64,000 bases of DNA from Eutreptiella sp. 'Long Island Sound 2002' (Eukaryota > Euglenozoa > Euglenophyceae > Eutreptiales > Eutreptiaceae): NCBI GenBank assembly GCA_964036045.1, contig OZ038380.1, positions 185,803,798-185,867,797 on the forward strand, in the 5' to 3' direction. The notes beneath the pieces are model-generated. The model saw only the letters and a program-made list of their open reading frames with translations, made no database searches and was not told the origin of the DNA. Both the position numbers and the translations under genes were made by a program. Shown here one piece after another: positions 34,101 to 43,421 of this stretch (positions are counted from its first letter, which is position 1; each line of letters starts with the position of its first letter).

Positions 34101-35310
34101 GTCCTGTAAACCAGGGGATATCAGGGACAGAGGTCTCTACTCGACCCTGCCCATCCCTCACTGTGCTAACAGTGTTCTATACGTGGACTACACGGAGATG
34201 CCGAAGTTCGGGGGCTATGACTTCGCCCTCGTGGTAACCTGTGGGTTGACCAGGTTTACCAGGGTGTTCCCATGTACCAAGTACATTACCGGGGAGGAGA
34301 CTATCAAGATACTCCTGGAGGAGTGGTTTTGTGTCTATGGGGCGCCCAAGGAGATCAACTCCGATGAGGACGTACGAGTACGCTCAGATACTGGCTGGTA
34401 CAAGAGGGTCCTGAGATCCCTCAATGTCCAGGTGTCTACGGGGATTCCCTACTCTCACACGAGCAACCCCCTATGTGAGCGACAGATCCGTGTCCTGAAG
34501 GAGAATGTACGGATATGGTGCAAGACTGAACGCACCAGAGACTTGGTGAGACTACTCCCCGTCATATCCTTGATGATGAACTCCCAAGAGAGTTCAGCTA
34601 CTGGCTACTCGCCCCATGAGCTATTCCTAGGGCGCTCGGCATGGTTCCTACATGCCCCCTATCCAGAGGACACCCATTCTTCTGTGGGTGAATGGGTCCA
34701 AGAGCAACAAGCGAAGGTGGACAAGGCCAAGGCTATGCTCCAGAGAGTGAGGGAGCGTCAGTGGAACAAGAAGAACAAGCACCGAGTACCGGCCACCTAC
34801 CAAGAAGGGGACTGGGTGCTGGTGCACCACAGTCGACTGCCAGCCTGGCCACGCTCTACCAGCGATGACCCATTCTTCGGGCCGTACAAGATTCTATCAG
34901 TGGATGGACACCGTATCACCGTGCGGTGTTCTCCCCGTCTAGGGGGGACCCTGGTGTGCGCTGCTCAACACCTGAAGCGCTACTATGATCCTGAAGACCT
35001 CTGTGGGGAGGAGTGGGAGCTGAACGACGAGGATATCGCCGCTCTGGACCTACAAGGGGCTGCCAGCCCTATGGAAGTTGAAGGTGAACTCCCCGACATG
35101 AACGCCGAGGAGATGGCTAAGGAGGGCTTCTACCTGGTGAAGTCTGTCCTACGCCACCGCTATCGCCAGGGTTGGCGCTTCCTCACCCTCTGGGAAGGGT
35201 TTGGAGTCGAAGAGGCCACCTGGGAGCCCTTCTCTGCATTTGTTCTACCTGAGGGACGCCTAAACTCAGTTCTGGTAGACTACTTGTCCCAGAACAACCT
35301 TGGTGAGTAG
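34086..35310 (+). pseudogene. pol: Integrase and chromodomain of element 2, cut by insertion of element 3
   Basis: In the shifted frame the integrase has a Cys-rich zinc end (CPCRSCKPGD), the first Asp in LYVDYTEM, the second in SDEDVRVRSDTGW, and the Glu in NPLCERQIR. A DNA-binding C-terminal region (YQEGDWVLVHHSRLPAWP) and a chromodomain follow (YLVKSVLRHRYRQGWRFL, then LWEGFGVEEATWEP). The stop at 35308-35310 is made by the junction with element 3. On the far side of element 3 the same frame resumes at 46394 and stays open for 16 codons (LLRLAETLASK...) to TGA 46441-46443, matching the element 3 C-terminus. Confidence 0.9.
35304..35308. other. Target site duplication TGAGT, left copy (element 3)
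   Basis: Identical to 46389-46393 on the other side of element 3. It lies within the last codons of element 2 pol. Confidence 0.9.
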
Positions 35311-36034
35311 AAAGATGTCCTTGAATTATGCCCTAGGTCTTTTGATGTATTCCTGCAAGTTGGTTTTGTAGTGGAAAACCCCAAACCAAAGCAGCAAGTA
35401 GAGCAAGGACTGAATATGGATCGAATCAATGAAATCAATGATTGGTTTTGGAATCCAGTGTAACACAGAAGGGCTGCAGATAGACAAAGCAGGTATATGA
35501 ACATAGATTCAATCACAAATGAATAATGCAAAAGGTTTTAAATGAAAATTGGTCAGACTCTAGCCTCAGTGGTTGCAATAGGCACTTCATGTGCACTCTT
35601 TTGGGTGAAATGGTGCTGGTTAGGACTGAGGGGCATAGATGTCAGGACCACACAGAAAATGACTTGGCCAAGCAACTGAATTCAGAAACAGTTACAAAGT
35701 AGGACCACAATAAGTGGTAGATTCAATTGAGTATAGGGGTCTTGGGGTGGGAGACCACTTAGGCTTAACCTCCAAGGCCCACAAGCATGGAATGCCTGAT
35801 TTATTTTGGTATGACCTCCATGAAGGAAGGTACCTCCGCTCAGTTGGGTGGTAGGGGTGAACTTCATGGGGGGGGCTAGGGTCTCAACCCTAGTTACCTT
35901 GAGAAAGTGTACTTTAGGCCACAAAAGAGAGATAAAAACACTTAAGTTTGTCTCAGCATCAACAAAGGGTTTTAAGGGGGGCTTAGCCTGGATCAAGCCC
36001 TCCAAGAAAGACATGGCAGTGACTTTTTCTTACT
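35309..36034 (-). repeat. 3' LTR of element 3 (726 bp)
   Basis: Read on the minus strand it starts AGTAAGAAAAAGTCACTG and ends GGACATCTTTCT. Identical to 45663-46388 over the stretches compared. The ends are not TG...CA but a short imperfect inverted pair, AGTAAG with CTTTCT. Confidence 0.9.
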
Positions 36035-36043
36035 CCCCCCTGG
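36035..36043 (-). promoter_or_regulatory. Polypurine tract of element 3
   Basis: On the minus strand CCAGGGGGG abuts the AGTAAG start of the 3' LTR. Element 2 has CAAGGGGGG at the same place (48692-48700). Confidence 0.8.
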
Positions 36044-38618
36044 AGTACTAGTTGATCAAGCTAGTAGGACCAAGGAAAAAGGCTCAAATATTCCCAAAAT
36101 TACCTCAAAAAATGCATTAAACTCACAGAAAACATTCTCATCACTTCATAGAAGCCTATCACACTGTATGGACCCTTGAAGAACAGTGTAATGTACCGTG
36201 AATGATGTCCCTTCGAAGGGGCATTCCTCAAAAGTCGCTGGCGTGCGGCGAAAACTTTTGGAAAAAGTGTGGGGGCAGTGGGAATTGAACCCAGGACTCC
36301 CTGTCTAGAGCACATGTGTCTGTCCACTAGGGTACAGCCGAACGCTCTACTGCGGACGGTTATCGTCGTATAAACAGCGTTTTAGTAAACGTCCTGACCA
36401 AGGGCCAGGGCGGAGCAATACTCCCAATGGAGGACACAAACCCCCAGGAGCTGAAAAAAATAGAAAATGGAACCAGCAGGGAGTGATTCCTGCGGTTTTG
36501 CGGAAGGGGCTGCGATTTAGCGAGTGAAATCGTTGAAAATCGACGAAACCACGCGGGAAATCGTCATTTTTACACATAACTTAAAGTCGCAGACAAGCGC
36601 AAACGAAGCGGACGCCAAGAAAAGGGTTGCGCAAGCGAAAACGGCATTTGCAAAAGAAGGTATGAGCCGTAGTTTTTAAAGTTTTAAAGAAAATTTTTGC
36701 ACAGTTGCATCAAAATTTTTACAAACTTCAGAGTAAAGTATTCACAATCAGCCCGCACCACAGAGCAGTTCAACAACCCGTCTCTCAGGTATGTCTGTGT
36801 CATTTCACACTCACGCATTGCGTTCGTGTTGGTTGCTCCGTCAAAACGTTAGGGTTGTTAACGCTGTGCTCGTTGGGGGTTCGGGTGTTCATCTCGCGTG
36901 CTCTGCACAGGTGAAAGCAGGAGTGAAAGGTATGTGATGCGAATGGAGCGCGCAGCGCGTATGTAGGGTTAGAATATGCGCTGAGCTCGCGATGCATGTG
37001 CCTAATCTAGGCATCCACACGCTGTATCGCTTCACCTGTATCCCTAATCCACCCTTGTTTCTTTTCTCACAGGTTAGCGTTTGTACGTGTGCGGCCGTAG
37101 CGTTCAAGTTGAGTTGTTTAAAACGCTTAGGTTTGTTTTGTGTTCGTTTCAATGCGGCATTCACACGATGCATGGTAAGTAAGGTAGGTTAGCCCAGGAG
37201 GAGCTCACCTCCTGGTTGAGTCTGTGGTTAAGCCTCCCTTCCCTGCGTGCACATGATGCATTAAAGGGTAGGCCACGCGAATTGCGCACGGTAAACCTTG
37301 TTTAGGCTACCCAGGGGCTCCTCGGTACGTTCTTTAAGAGAACCTGAGGAGTCCCTTAACGCTTGCTTGCTTGATAAGGGTAGCTGCTCCATGCAGCGTG
37401 TTTGCGGACAGCGTATTATAGGGCACACTGAGAAGGGTATAACACCTGGAGTGTGCCTTGGTTCCTCCGCCGCAAACGCCCTTTCATTTGCCTTTGTTTT
37501 ACAGGTGGGCAGGTAGGGTGAGTGGTGCAGCAGCATTTTTTTTTTTATGCCCTGCTAAACAGGGGCGCAGATCACACAAACAAGTAACTCCGCTCCGCCT
37601 GTGGCAGAGCAGGGAGTCCGACTTCATCGACATCTGCGCCTTGCACACGAGAGCACTCCTTCCCTCCAAGCCCTTGCAGGGGAAACGCGTTGTGGCGTCC
37701 CCTGTGAGGCCACAGTTGCTTAGCAGCGCTGTGTTCTCTTGTCATTTCACAGGTGGGTCGCTAGGACCCTCGAGAACTTTCTCTTCGCAACGCCAAGTAG
37801 AGTGTGCGTGTAGGAGTGGTAGTCCTGCGTGGGGGCTAGAGCCAGTTGCCCAGCGCTCGCCCACCAGGATGGTGCCACTGTAGGGTGTGTAGGACCTGTA
37901 GGGGGCGTGTCACTGTCCCACCCTTTTCCTGCAATTTTAGCTGGGTTGGTGGGCTGTGACAGTGGGTTAGGTTAGTGTTTTTGGCCACATAGCAAACAGG
38001 CGTTTTGCATGCCTTCATAGCTTTTGGCCACCCCTCCCTGTAGTAGTCAGGTAGGTAGGGAAAACAATACCTGGACTAACACTCTGGGTATTCCCCCAAG
38101 GTTGTGCGCCAGCACAGAAATTGGGCGCATAGGGGAGGGGAGACCCGGGGCGTACCCCGTGGCATCAATAAGCCAACCCTCCGGGTTTAGCAAGGGCGCA
38201 GACTTGGGTATAATTAGGACACCACTTCTGCGGCTTGCTCTTAGGACCTTAGGACTAGCACACTCACACATACGTCATGGCAAGTAAGGGTAAGGTAAAC
38301 CCTGAAAGGAAGGGTAGAACCCCATGGGTCTGGACCAGTCAGGGGTCCTAACTGTGGGCTCGCTTGTCCCCAAGGAGGGAAGACACACCTTGCCTCATAA
38401 CACCTTGCTTGTCATTCCCCCCTGGTGTAGAAAGCCACCGTTCTTCGTTGGCTCACCAAGGTCATTACATTAGGGCAGTACCCATGCAACACATGGTCAA
38501 CAAGGCAAACACTCGCTGGGTGGCTGCAATCTTGATAAGCGGCCACCTGGCTCACGCTGGAAACCATAGGCATGGGTCTGCAGGGCACAGACAGGGTCAG
38601 TTGACTGACAAAGGGTAA
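36044..38618 (-). other. Noncoding 3' region of element 3 (about 2.6 kb)
   Basis: No supported ORF on the element strand. The part 37260-38285 is an inverted copy, about 90% similar, of 46450-47475, the 3' region of element 2, so it is a shared part of this family. On the plus strand (antisense) it has several pyrimidine-rich tracts ending AG followed by GT, near 36788, 36909, 37069, 37503, 37751 and 38048. A tRNA-like sequence lies at 36265-36350. Confidence 0.65.
36265..36350 (-). promoter_or_regulatory. tRNA-like sequence with perfect B box
   Basis: On the minus strand, GGTTCAATTCC (36281-36291) matches the Pol III B box, and TACCCTAGTGGACA upstream resembles an A box. The two end arms do not pair well, so this is more likely tRNA-derived (SINE head) than a working tRNA gene. 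Confidence 0.4.
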
Positions 38619-41600
38619 TTAGTTTCGCTTCTTACGCTGGGACATAGTCTCAGCACGGGTTAGGAGCTGCCCCTCGTTGTTCTCAACGAGGTAAGTGAGG
38701 AAGATGGGGTTGATACTCCCATCTGGTTGTATGAAGGCTGACATAGGTTCCCAGGTCGCCTCGGACAACCCATAGCCATCCCACAGGGTAAGGAATTTCC
38801 AGCCCTGTTTATACTCGTGGCGAGCAATACCTGCAACCACGTAGTAACCATCGACTGCCATCTCATCGGCAGTCATCTCTTCGAGTTCGTCTGCCTCCTC
38901 TGGACTGGCAGCGTTCTCTAGGTCTATACGTTCAATCTCACTGTCGCTGAGGCGCCACTCATCCCAAGACAAGTCGTCAGGGGAGTGATAGTGCCTCAGC
39001 TGCTTAGGAGCACATAGCAGTTCACCACCTAGACGTGGACTGCACCTGACATGGATCCTGGATCCATCTATCCTGATGATACGATAGGGTCCAAAGTAAG
39101 GGTCCTGTAGGCAGTTACGTGGCCAGGAGGGTAGGCGTGAATGGTGTACCAAAACAAGGTCACCAACCTTGAAGCTGGCAGGTCGCCGTAGGCGGTTCCG
39201 TCGGCTCTGTTCACGGTCACGAATGTGCCTCAGGTTAGTACCAGCCTGGTTAGCCAGAGACTGCTTGTGTTCTAGCCAATCTCCTACAGGGCTCTTGAAG
39301 TCCTCAGGAAAGGGGGTTTTGAAGAACCAAGCAGGTCGTCCTCCATGGAACAGTTCGTGGGGGGTGAAACCCGTAGAAGAGCTCCGCTGTGAGTTCATGG
39401 ACAGAACTGCCCAGGGCACTAGGCGTACCCAGTCCTTGGTGCGCTCCTGTTTCATCAGGATTCTTAAGTTTTGCTCCACCACACGGTTCTGTCTCTCACA
39501 GAGAGGGTTAGACGTGTGAGTGTAGGGCACACCTGTGGTTACCTCCACGTTGAGGGCATTTAGCACTCGTTTGTACCACCCAGTGTCACTGCGGATGCGT
39601 ACATCTTCATCAGAGTGCACCTGTTTAGGTGCTCCATAGGGTTCGAACCATTGTTCGACCAACATTTTCACAGTCTGCTCACCTGTGATTTTCTTATTGC
39701 AAGGGAACACACGGGTGAAGCAAGATAGGCCAAAGGTGACCACTAGGCAACTATCATAGCCGCCAAAGCGTGGTAGGCCGTGGATGTAATCCACGTAGAG
39801 AAGAGAGTTAGCACAATAGGGTATGGGTAAGCTGGAGATCAGACCCCTATCCCTACTGTCGCTCTGCTTGCTGGCATGACAGCCACAAGCATCCACAATG
39901 GTCTGCATACGCGACCTCAGTTCAGTCAGGGTTAGACTGGAGTAGAAACACTCACGGAAGAAGTCCACTGAGCGATTAGCGCCAGTGTGACCGGAACTGA
40001 GATGGGACCACTGTAGGCACCCATCTAGTCGTGCCTCAGGCACCACAATTCGGTCCTCGTAGAAGAGGTACTGATTGTTTTTATACCACTGGTGCCCGTC
40101 AATGACACGGGGTTCGAGACCAGTGTTGAGGGTTTGGAGAATTTCTTCATACTCTGACTGATAGTCGGTTAGACTCCAACCCTCCAGGATTCCAGCAGTG
40201 CGCATGGACAGGTCAAGCTGGACATCCATACGCTGGAAAGCCTCTTTGGCGAGCGCCTCAGAGCTCTCACCAATAAGCGCATGGAAGTTGTTGCGCGATA
40301 TATAGTCAGACAGTTCATTCTTAATCCCGGGGATATGATGCACTGTCAGCCTGAACTGGCTCAGGTAAGTCCACCACCGTTTTAGCTTCGCTTTCTCTGG
40401 TGGTGGGCCCTTCTGAAATGACTTCACAGGCTCCTGGTCACACAGCCAGACAATAGGGTTAGACCCCAGGAGTCGGGATTGTGAAGATAGCACCAACATA
40501 CCGGCCAGGAGTTCCTGGTCATAGGTGCTGTAGTTGGAACGCGCTTGGTTCCACTTCCAATTCCAGTGTCCCAGTGGCACCAGTCGCCACTCACTGGTAG
40601 GATAGTCGTGTTTCAACGAACCATCACGGTTCAGTCCAGTAGTACGATAATGGCAGTGGGTTAGCTCAGCGGGGTTAAGCTCCTGCCATTGATAGATCGT
40701 ACCTCCCCCCCCTACATCACTGGCATCAGTGATCAGGACTATCTCGCCCTCGGGGCGGGGAACTCCCAAGCAGTTGGAGGAGGCAATCTTCTTCTTCAAC
40801 TCCTGGAAACACTCTTCCTCTCTGGAGGTCCACCTCCAGGGAGTAGTTGTCTTGATTAGGTCAGTGAGGGGTGCAGAGGAGTAAGTAAAATTGTGGATGT
40901 GACGCCGATAGAAATTACAGGCGCCCACAAAACTCCTCACATCGTGTAGACCCTTCTTAGGGTCATCGCGAATCTGCATGTCCTGTAGGGGCTGCATCTT
41001 AGACGCGGCTGGTTTCCACCAGCCATACCCCACGTCGAAACCCAAATACTCCATCTCCTCTTTCATGAACTCACATTTTTCGAGTTTGATTCGGAGATGG
41101 TTTTCTTGACAAACAGTGAAGAATTCACGTAGGAGAAGGACATGGTCCTCTTTGGTATTAGTACCCAAACTCACGTGGTCGATGTGAGCCTCCATTTCTG
41201 CACCCCGAGAAATCAACTCTTGTACTAGAGGCCTGCGCCTCAGTATGTACAAAATTTTGTTCATAAGCTCCTGGAAGAGCGCTGGGGCGTTAGCCACCCC
41301 GAAAGGCATAACCTTCCACTTGAAGACACGACCCTTAGGGGTTATAAAGGCAAGCAGCTCCTGAGCTGCGGCGGTTAGGTCAACCTGCCAGAAACCAGAG
41401 CGTTTGTCCATTTTGGTCTTATACCTACATTTGGCAATACGCTCCAGGGTGTTTTCCATGTTAGGAATACTCCCTGAGTGGTTCTGGGTTTTCTTGTTGA
41501 CCTCACCATAGTCTACAACAAGACGTAGAGCAGTCGACCCTGGTTTAGCAACAAGGAAACAGGGGCTGCAGTGATGGGGATAGTCCCCATGTTTGTACTC

Positions 41601-43421
41601 TTCAACGAGGCCAGCATCAATGCATTCTTGGATCTGGCGCTCGATTTCTTCAACCTGTTCCTGTGGAGCGGGATAGGGACGACGCCTCACTCGCGTCTTT
41701 TCAAATTCTGGTTTCAATTTCAGGTCCATCTGGACCAGTTTTTTGCAAGATAGGGGAGGCGGCAAGGCGCCGAACACCTCCTCATATGTTATCAGCAGTT
41801 TCTTCAGGCGGGGGTCAAGGTTAAGACTCTCGACTTTCTGAAGGAAATCCTCCTCAGCATGGAGGTTGCTTTTTCCATGTTCTTTCTTTTTATGCCGATC
41901 AGCAGTTTCGGCAGGTACAGTACCATCGTCCCACTCAGGGGGACATTGCTGCCCATAGTGTAGAGAGTACACTAGAGGTATCTCAGGATCAGGCAGCGTA
42001 TAGGACTCATCGTCCTCCTCAGACCAGATGGAGTATTTCCAGGTCTGTCTGAGGTATTGCAGCCGCTCTTGGCGCTCAATACCTTCGGCCTTCAGGTACA
42101 ACAGCCGTCGGAGTTCTTGTGTGTCAAGCTCAGACAAGGGCATGTCATTAGCAGCAGGCCGTGCCAGAGCATCAGTACTCCGGGCCACGGGTTCACCTGT
42201 GTGCACAGGCTGCATGTGTAGCACTGGTTTCCCAACAGAGGAAGCGGGTTCAGAGGTTGACTCTAGATCTACCTCCTCTAGCAACAGCTGGGCCAGGAAA
42301 GCACTATGTTTTAGGTCAACACAGCTGGGATCAACAGAGGGAATAGTGCTGGCGATCTCAGACAGTTGGTCGTCAGCAGCCTCTTTTACAGCTGCAGGTT
42401 CCAGATAGTCATCAGGAGACTCACACCCTGTAAGTGTGGCAGATAAGTGCTCAGGAGATCGATTTTTGAGATCATAAAGGGTCAGGCCACGATTTTCGGC
42501 CATGACCTCTTTTAGTAGCACCTGGTCCAGGTCACACAGGGGTACAGGATTGAGAGATCCATCGATGATGGACAGGAAACTGGCCCACTCAGGGGCCTGC
42601 ATAGCTGTGTCTGAGTCCTCAGGCACATAGATGGGGCCGTCGGGGAGTTGCACTCTTCCCACGGTCATTCGGTCAAGCATACGGCGCCAGTAGGCATGTT
42701 CACCAGAGCAACCCCAGTCAGGGGTGCACATAACAACCCTTCCTCCCTCATAAGCGATCTTGGTCAGGACCTTCGCGAGCAGGGAGAAGGGAGGGTTAGC
42801 ATACGCTAGGCCCATTGCTTTCCAGAAGAAACGGAAAGCATTGTTCGTCTGTTTCGAGCAGTACAACTGCATGATGTGCTGTTGTTGGCTCGCAAACAAT
42901 TCCACCTGGATCTCATCCAGGTTTACCTGAAGGGCCGCCAGTCCATTTTCGAGAACATGACGGGCCAGTTGGTAATTTTCAGTACGATAGTTCGTCTTGG
43001 CTGTGTAGCGCAGCCCAGACTCTTTTCGTCCTGACAGCTCCAAAGGAACGGAGAATAGCCCACTGCCAAAGTCGCAGTGCAAAGAGTAAGGTCGCTGTAG
43101 GGACAGCATTTTAACCTGGGGGTTTCTTCTTAGAAAGTCAGTGCCAATGACAATGTCAAAGGCGTCAGTGTCCAACACTCTGCAGTGTTGAGTCACGGTT
43201 TCGTCGCCCAGACAGATGGTCACATCGACCCCCCCCAAGGAATGGATGGTACGCCCATCCCCTACTCTTATGGCCACGGTCTTAGTCTTCTTGAAAGTTT
43301 TAAGCAGGCGCCGGGCCACTATGGAAAGTGTTGCACCGGTATCAAGCACTGCTCGAAAAACCTGATCCCCGATTTTCACGAGGATCCAGAAAACCAAGTC
43401 CTCCTCTTCGGAGCCGCCCCC
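38619..43421 (-). CDS. pol: Pol polyprotein of element 3
   Basis: Open for about 1,600 codons directly after the gag TAG and in the gag frame; the first residues are GGGSEEEDLVFWILVKIGDQ. Counting from the TTG codon at 43397: aspartic protease VLDTGATLSIV (residues 17-27); Dam-like domain with VELFAS (165-170), NPPF (201-204) and CTPDW (224-228); RT with LVVDYGEVNKK, MDKRSGFWQVDL, MPFGVANAPALFQ and HIDH (738-741). RNase H follows (ITDASDVGGGG, YDQELLAG, LCDQEPV). The integrase has YVDY, SDEDVRIRSD and PLCERQNR, a D-x35-E spacing. A chromodomain lies near the end (YYVVAGIARHEYKQGWKFL, then LWDGYGLSEATWEP). The change HIDD to HIDH should abolish RT activity. Confidence 0.9.
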   Translation of the reverse strand, partial: GGGSEEEDLVFWILVKIGDQVFRAVLDTGATLSIVARRLLKTFKKTKTVAIRVGDGRTIHSLGGVDVTICLGDETVTQHCRVLDTDAFDIVIGTDFLRRNPQVKMLSLQRPYSLHCDFGSGLFSVPLELSGRKESGLRYTAKTNYRTENYQLARHVLENGLAALQVNLDEIQVELFASQQQHIMQLYCSKQTNNAFRFFWKAMGLAYANPPFSLLAKVLTKIAYEGGRVVMCTPDWGCSGEHAYWRRMLDRMTVGRVQLPDGPIYVPEDSDTAMQAPEWASFLSIIDGSLNPVPLCDLDQVLLKEVMAENRGLTLYDLKNRSPEHLSATLTGCESPDDYLEPAAVKEAADDQLSEIASTIPSVDPSCVDLKHSAFLAQLLLEEVDLESTSEPASSVGKPVLHMQPVHTGEPVARSTDALARPAANDMPLSELDTQELRRLLYLKAEGIERQERLQYLRQTWKYSIWSEEDDESYTLPDPEIPLVYSLHYGQQCPPEWDDGTVPAETADRHKKKEHGKSNLHAEEDFLQKVESLNLDPRLKKLLITYEEVFGALPPPLSCKKLVQMDLKLKPEFEKTRVRRRPYPAPQEQVEEIERQIQECIDAGLVEEYKHGDYPHHCSPCFLVAKPGSTALRLVVDYGEVNKKTQNHSGSIPNMENTLERIAKCRYKTKMDKRSGFWQVDLTAAAQELLAFITPKGRVFKWKVMPFGVANAPALFQELMNKILYILRRRPLVQELISRGAEMEAHIDHVSLGTNTKEDHVLLLREFFTVCQENHLRIKLEKCEFMKEEMEYLGFDVGYGWWKPAASKMQPLQDMQIRDDPKKGLHDVRSFVGACNFYRRHIHNFTYSSAPLTDLIKTTTPWRWTSREEECFQELKKKIASSNCLGVPRPEGEIVLITDASDVGGGGTIYQWQELNPAELTHCHYRTTGLNRDGSLKHDYPTSEWRLVPLGHWNWKWNQARSNYSTYDQELLAGMLVLSSQSRLLGSNPIVWLCDQEPVKSFQKGPPPEKAKLKRWWTYLSQFRLTVHHIPGIKNELSDYISRNNFHALIGESSEALAKEAFQRMDVQLDLSMRTAGILEGWSLTDYQSEYEEILQTLNTGLEPRVIDGHQWYKNNQYLFYEDRIVVPEARLDGCLQWSHLSSGHTGANRSVDFFRECFYSSLTLTELRSRMQTIVDACGCHASKQSDSRDRGLISSLPIPYCANSLLYVDYIHGLPRFGGYDSCLVVTFGLSCFTRVFPCNKKITGEQTVKMLVEQWFEPYGAPKQVHSDEDVRIRSDTGWYKRVLNALNVEVTTGVPYTHTSNPLCERQNRVVEQNLRILMKQERTKDWVRLVPWAVLSMNSQRSSSTGFTPHELFHGGRPAWFFKTPFPEDFKSPVGDWLEHKQSLANQAGTNLRHIRDREQSRRNRLRRPASFKVGDLVLVHHSRLPSWPRNCLQDPYFGPYRIIRIDGSRIHVRCSPRLGGELLCAPKQLRHYHSPDDLSWDEWRLSDSEIERIDLENAASPEEADELEEMTADEMAVDGYYVVAGIARHEYKQGWKFLTLWDGYGLSEATWEPMSAFIQPDGSINPIFLTYLVENNEGQLLTRAETMSQRKKRN

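Noticed and set aside
38024-38287. 87-codon antisense frame also open in the inverted copy at 46453-46716
   Set aside because: Starts with TTG in both copies, and the differences do not favour synonymous positions by eye; the shared openness follows from about 90% DNA identity.
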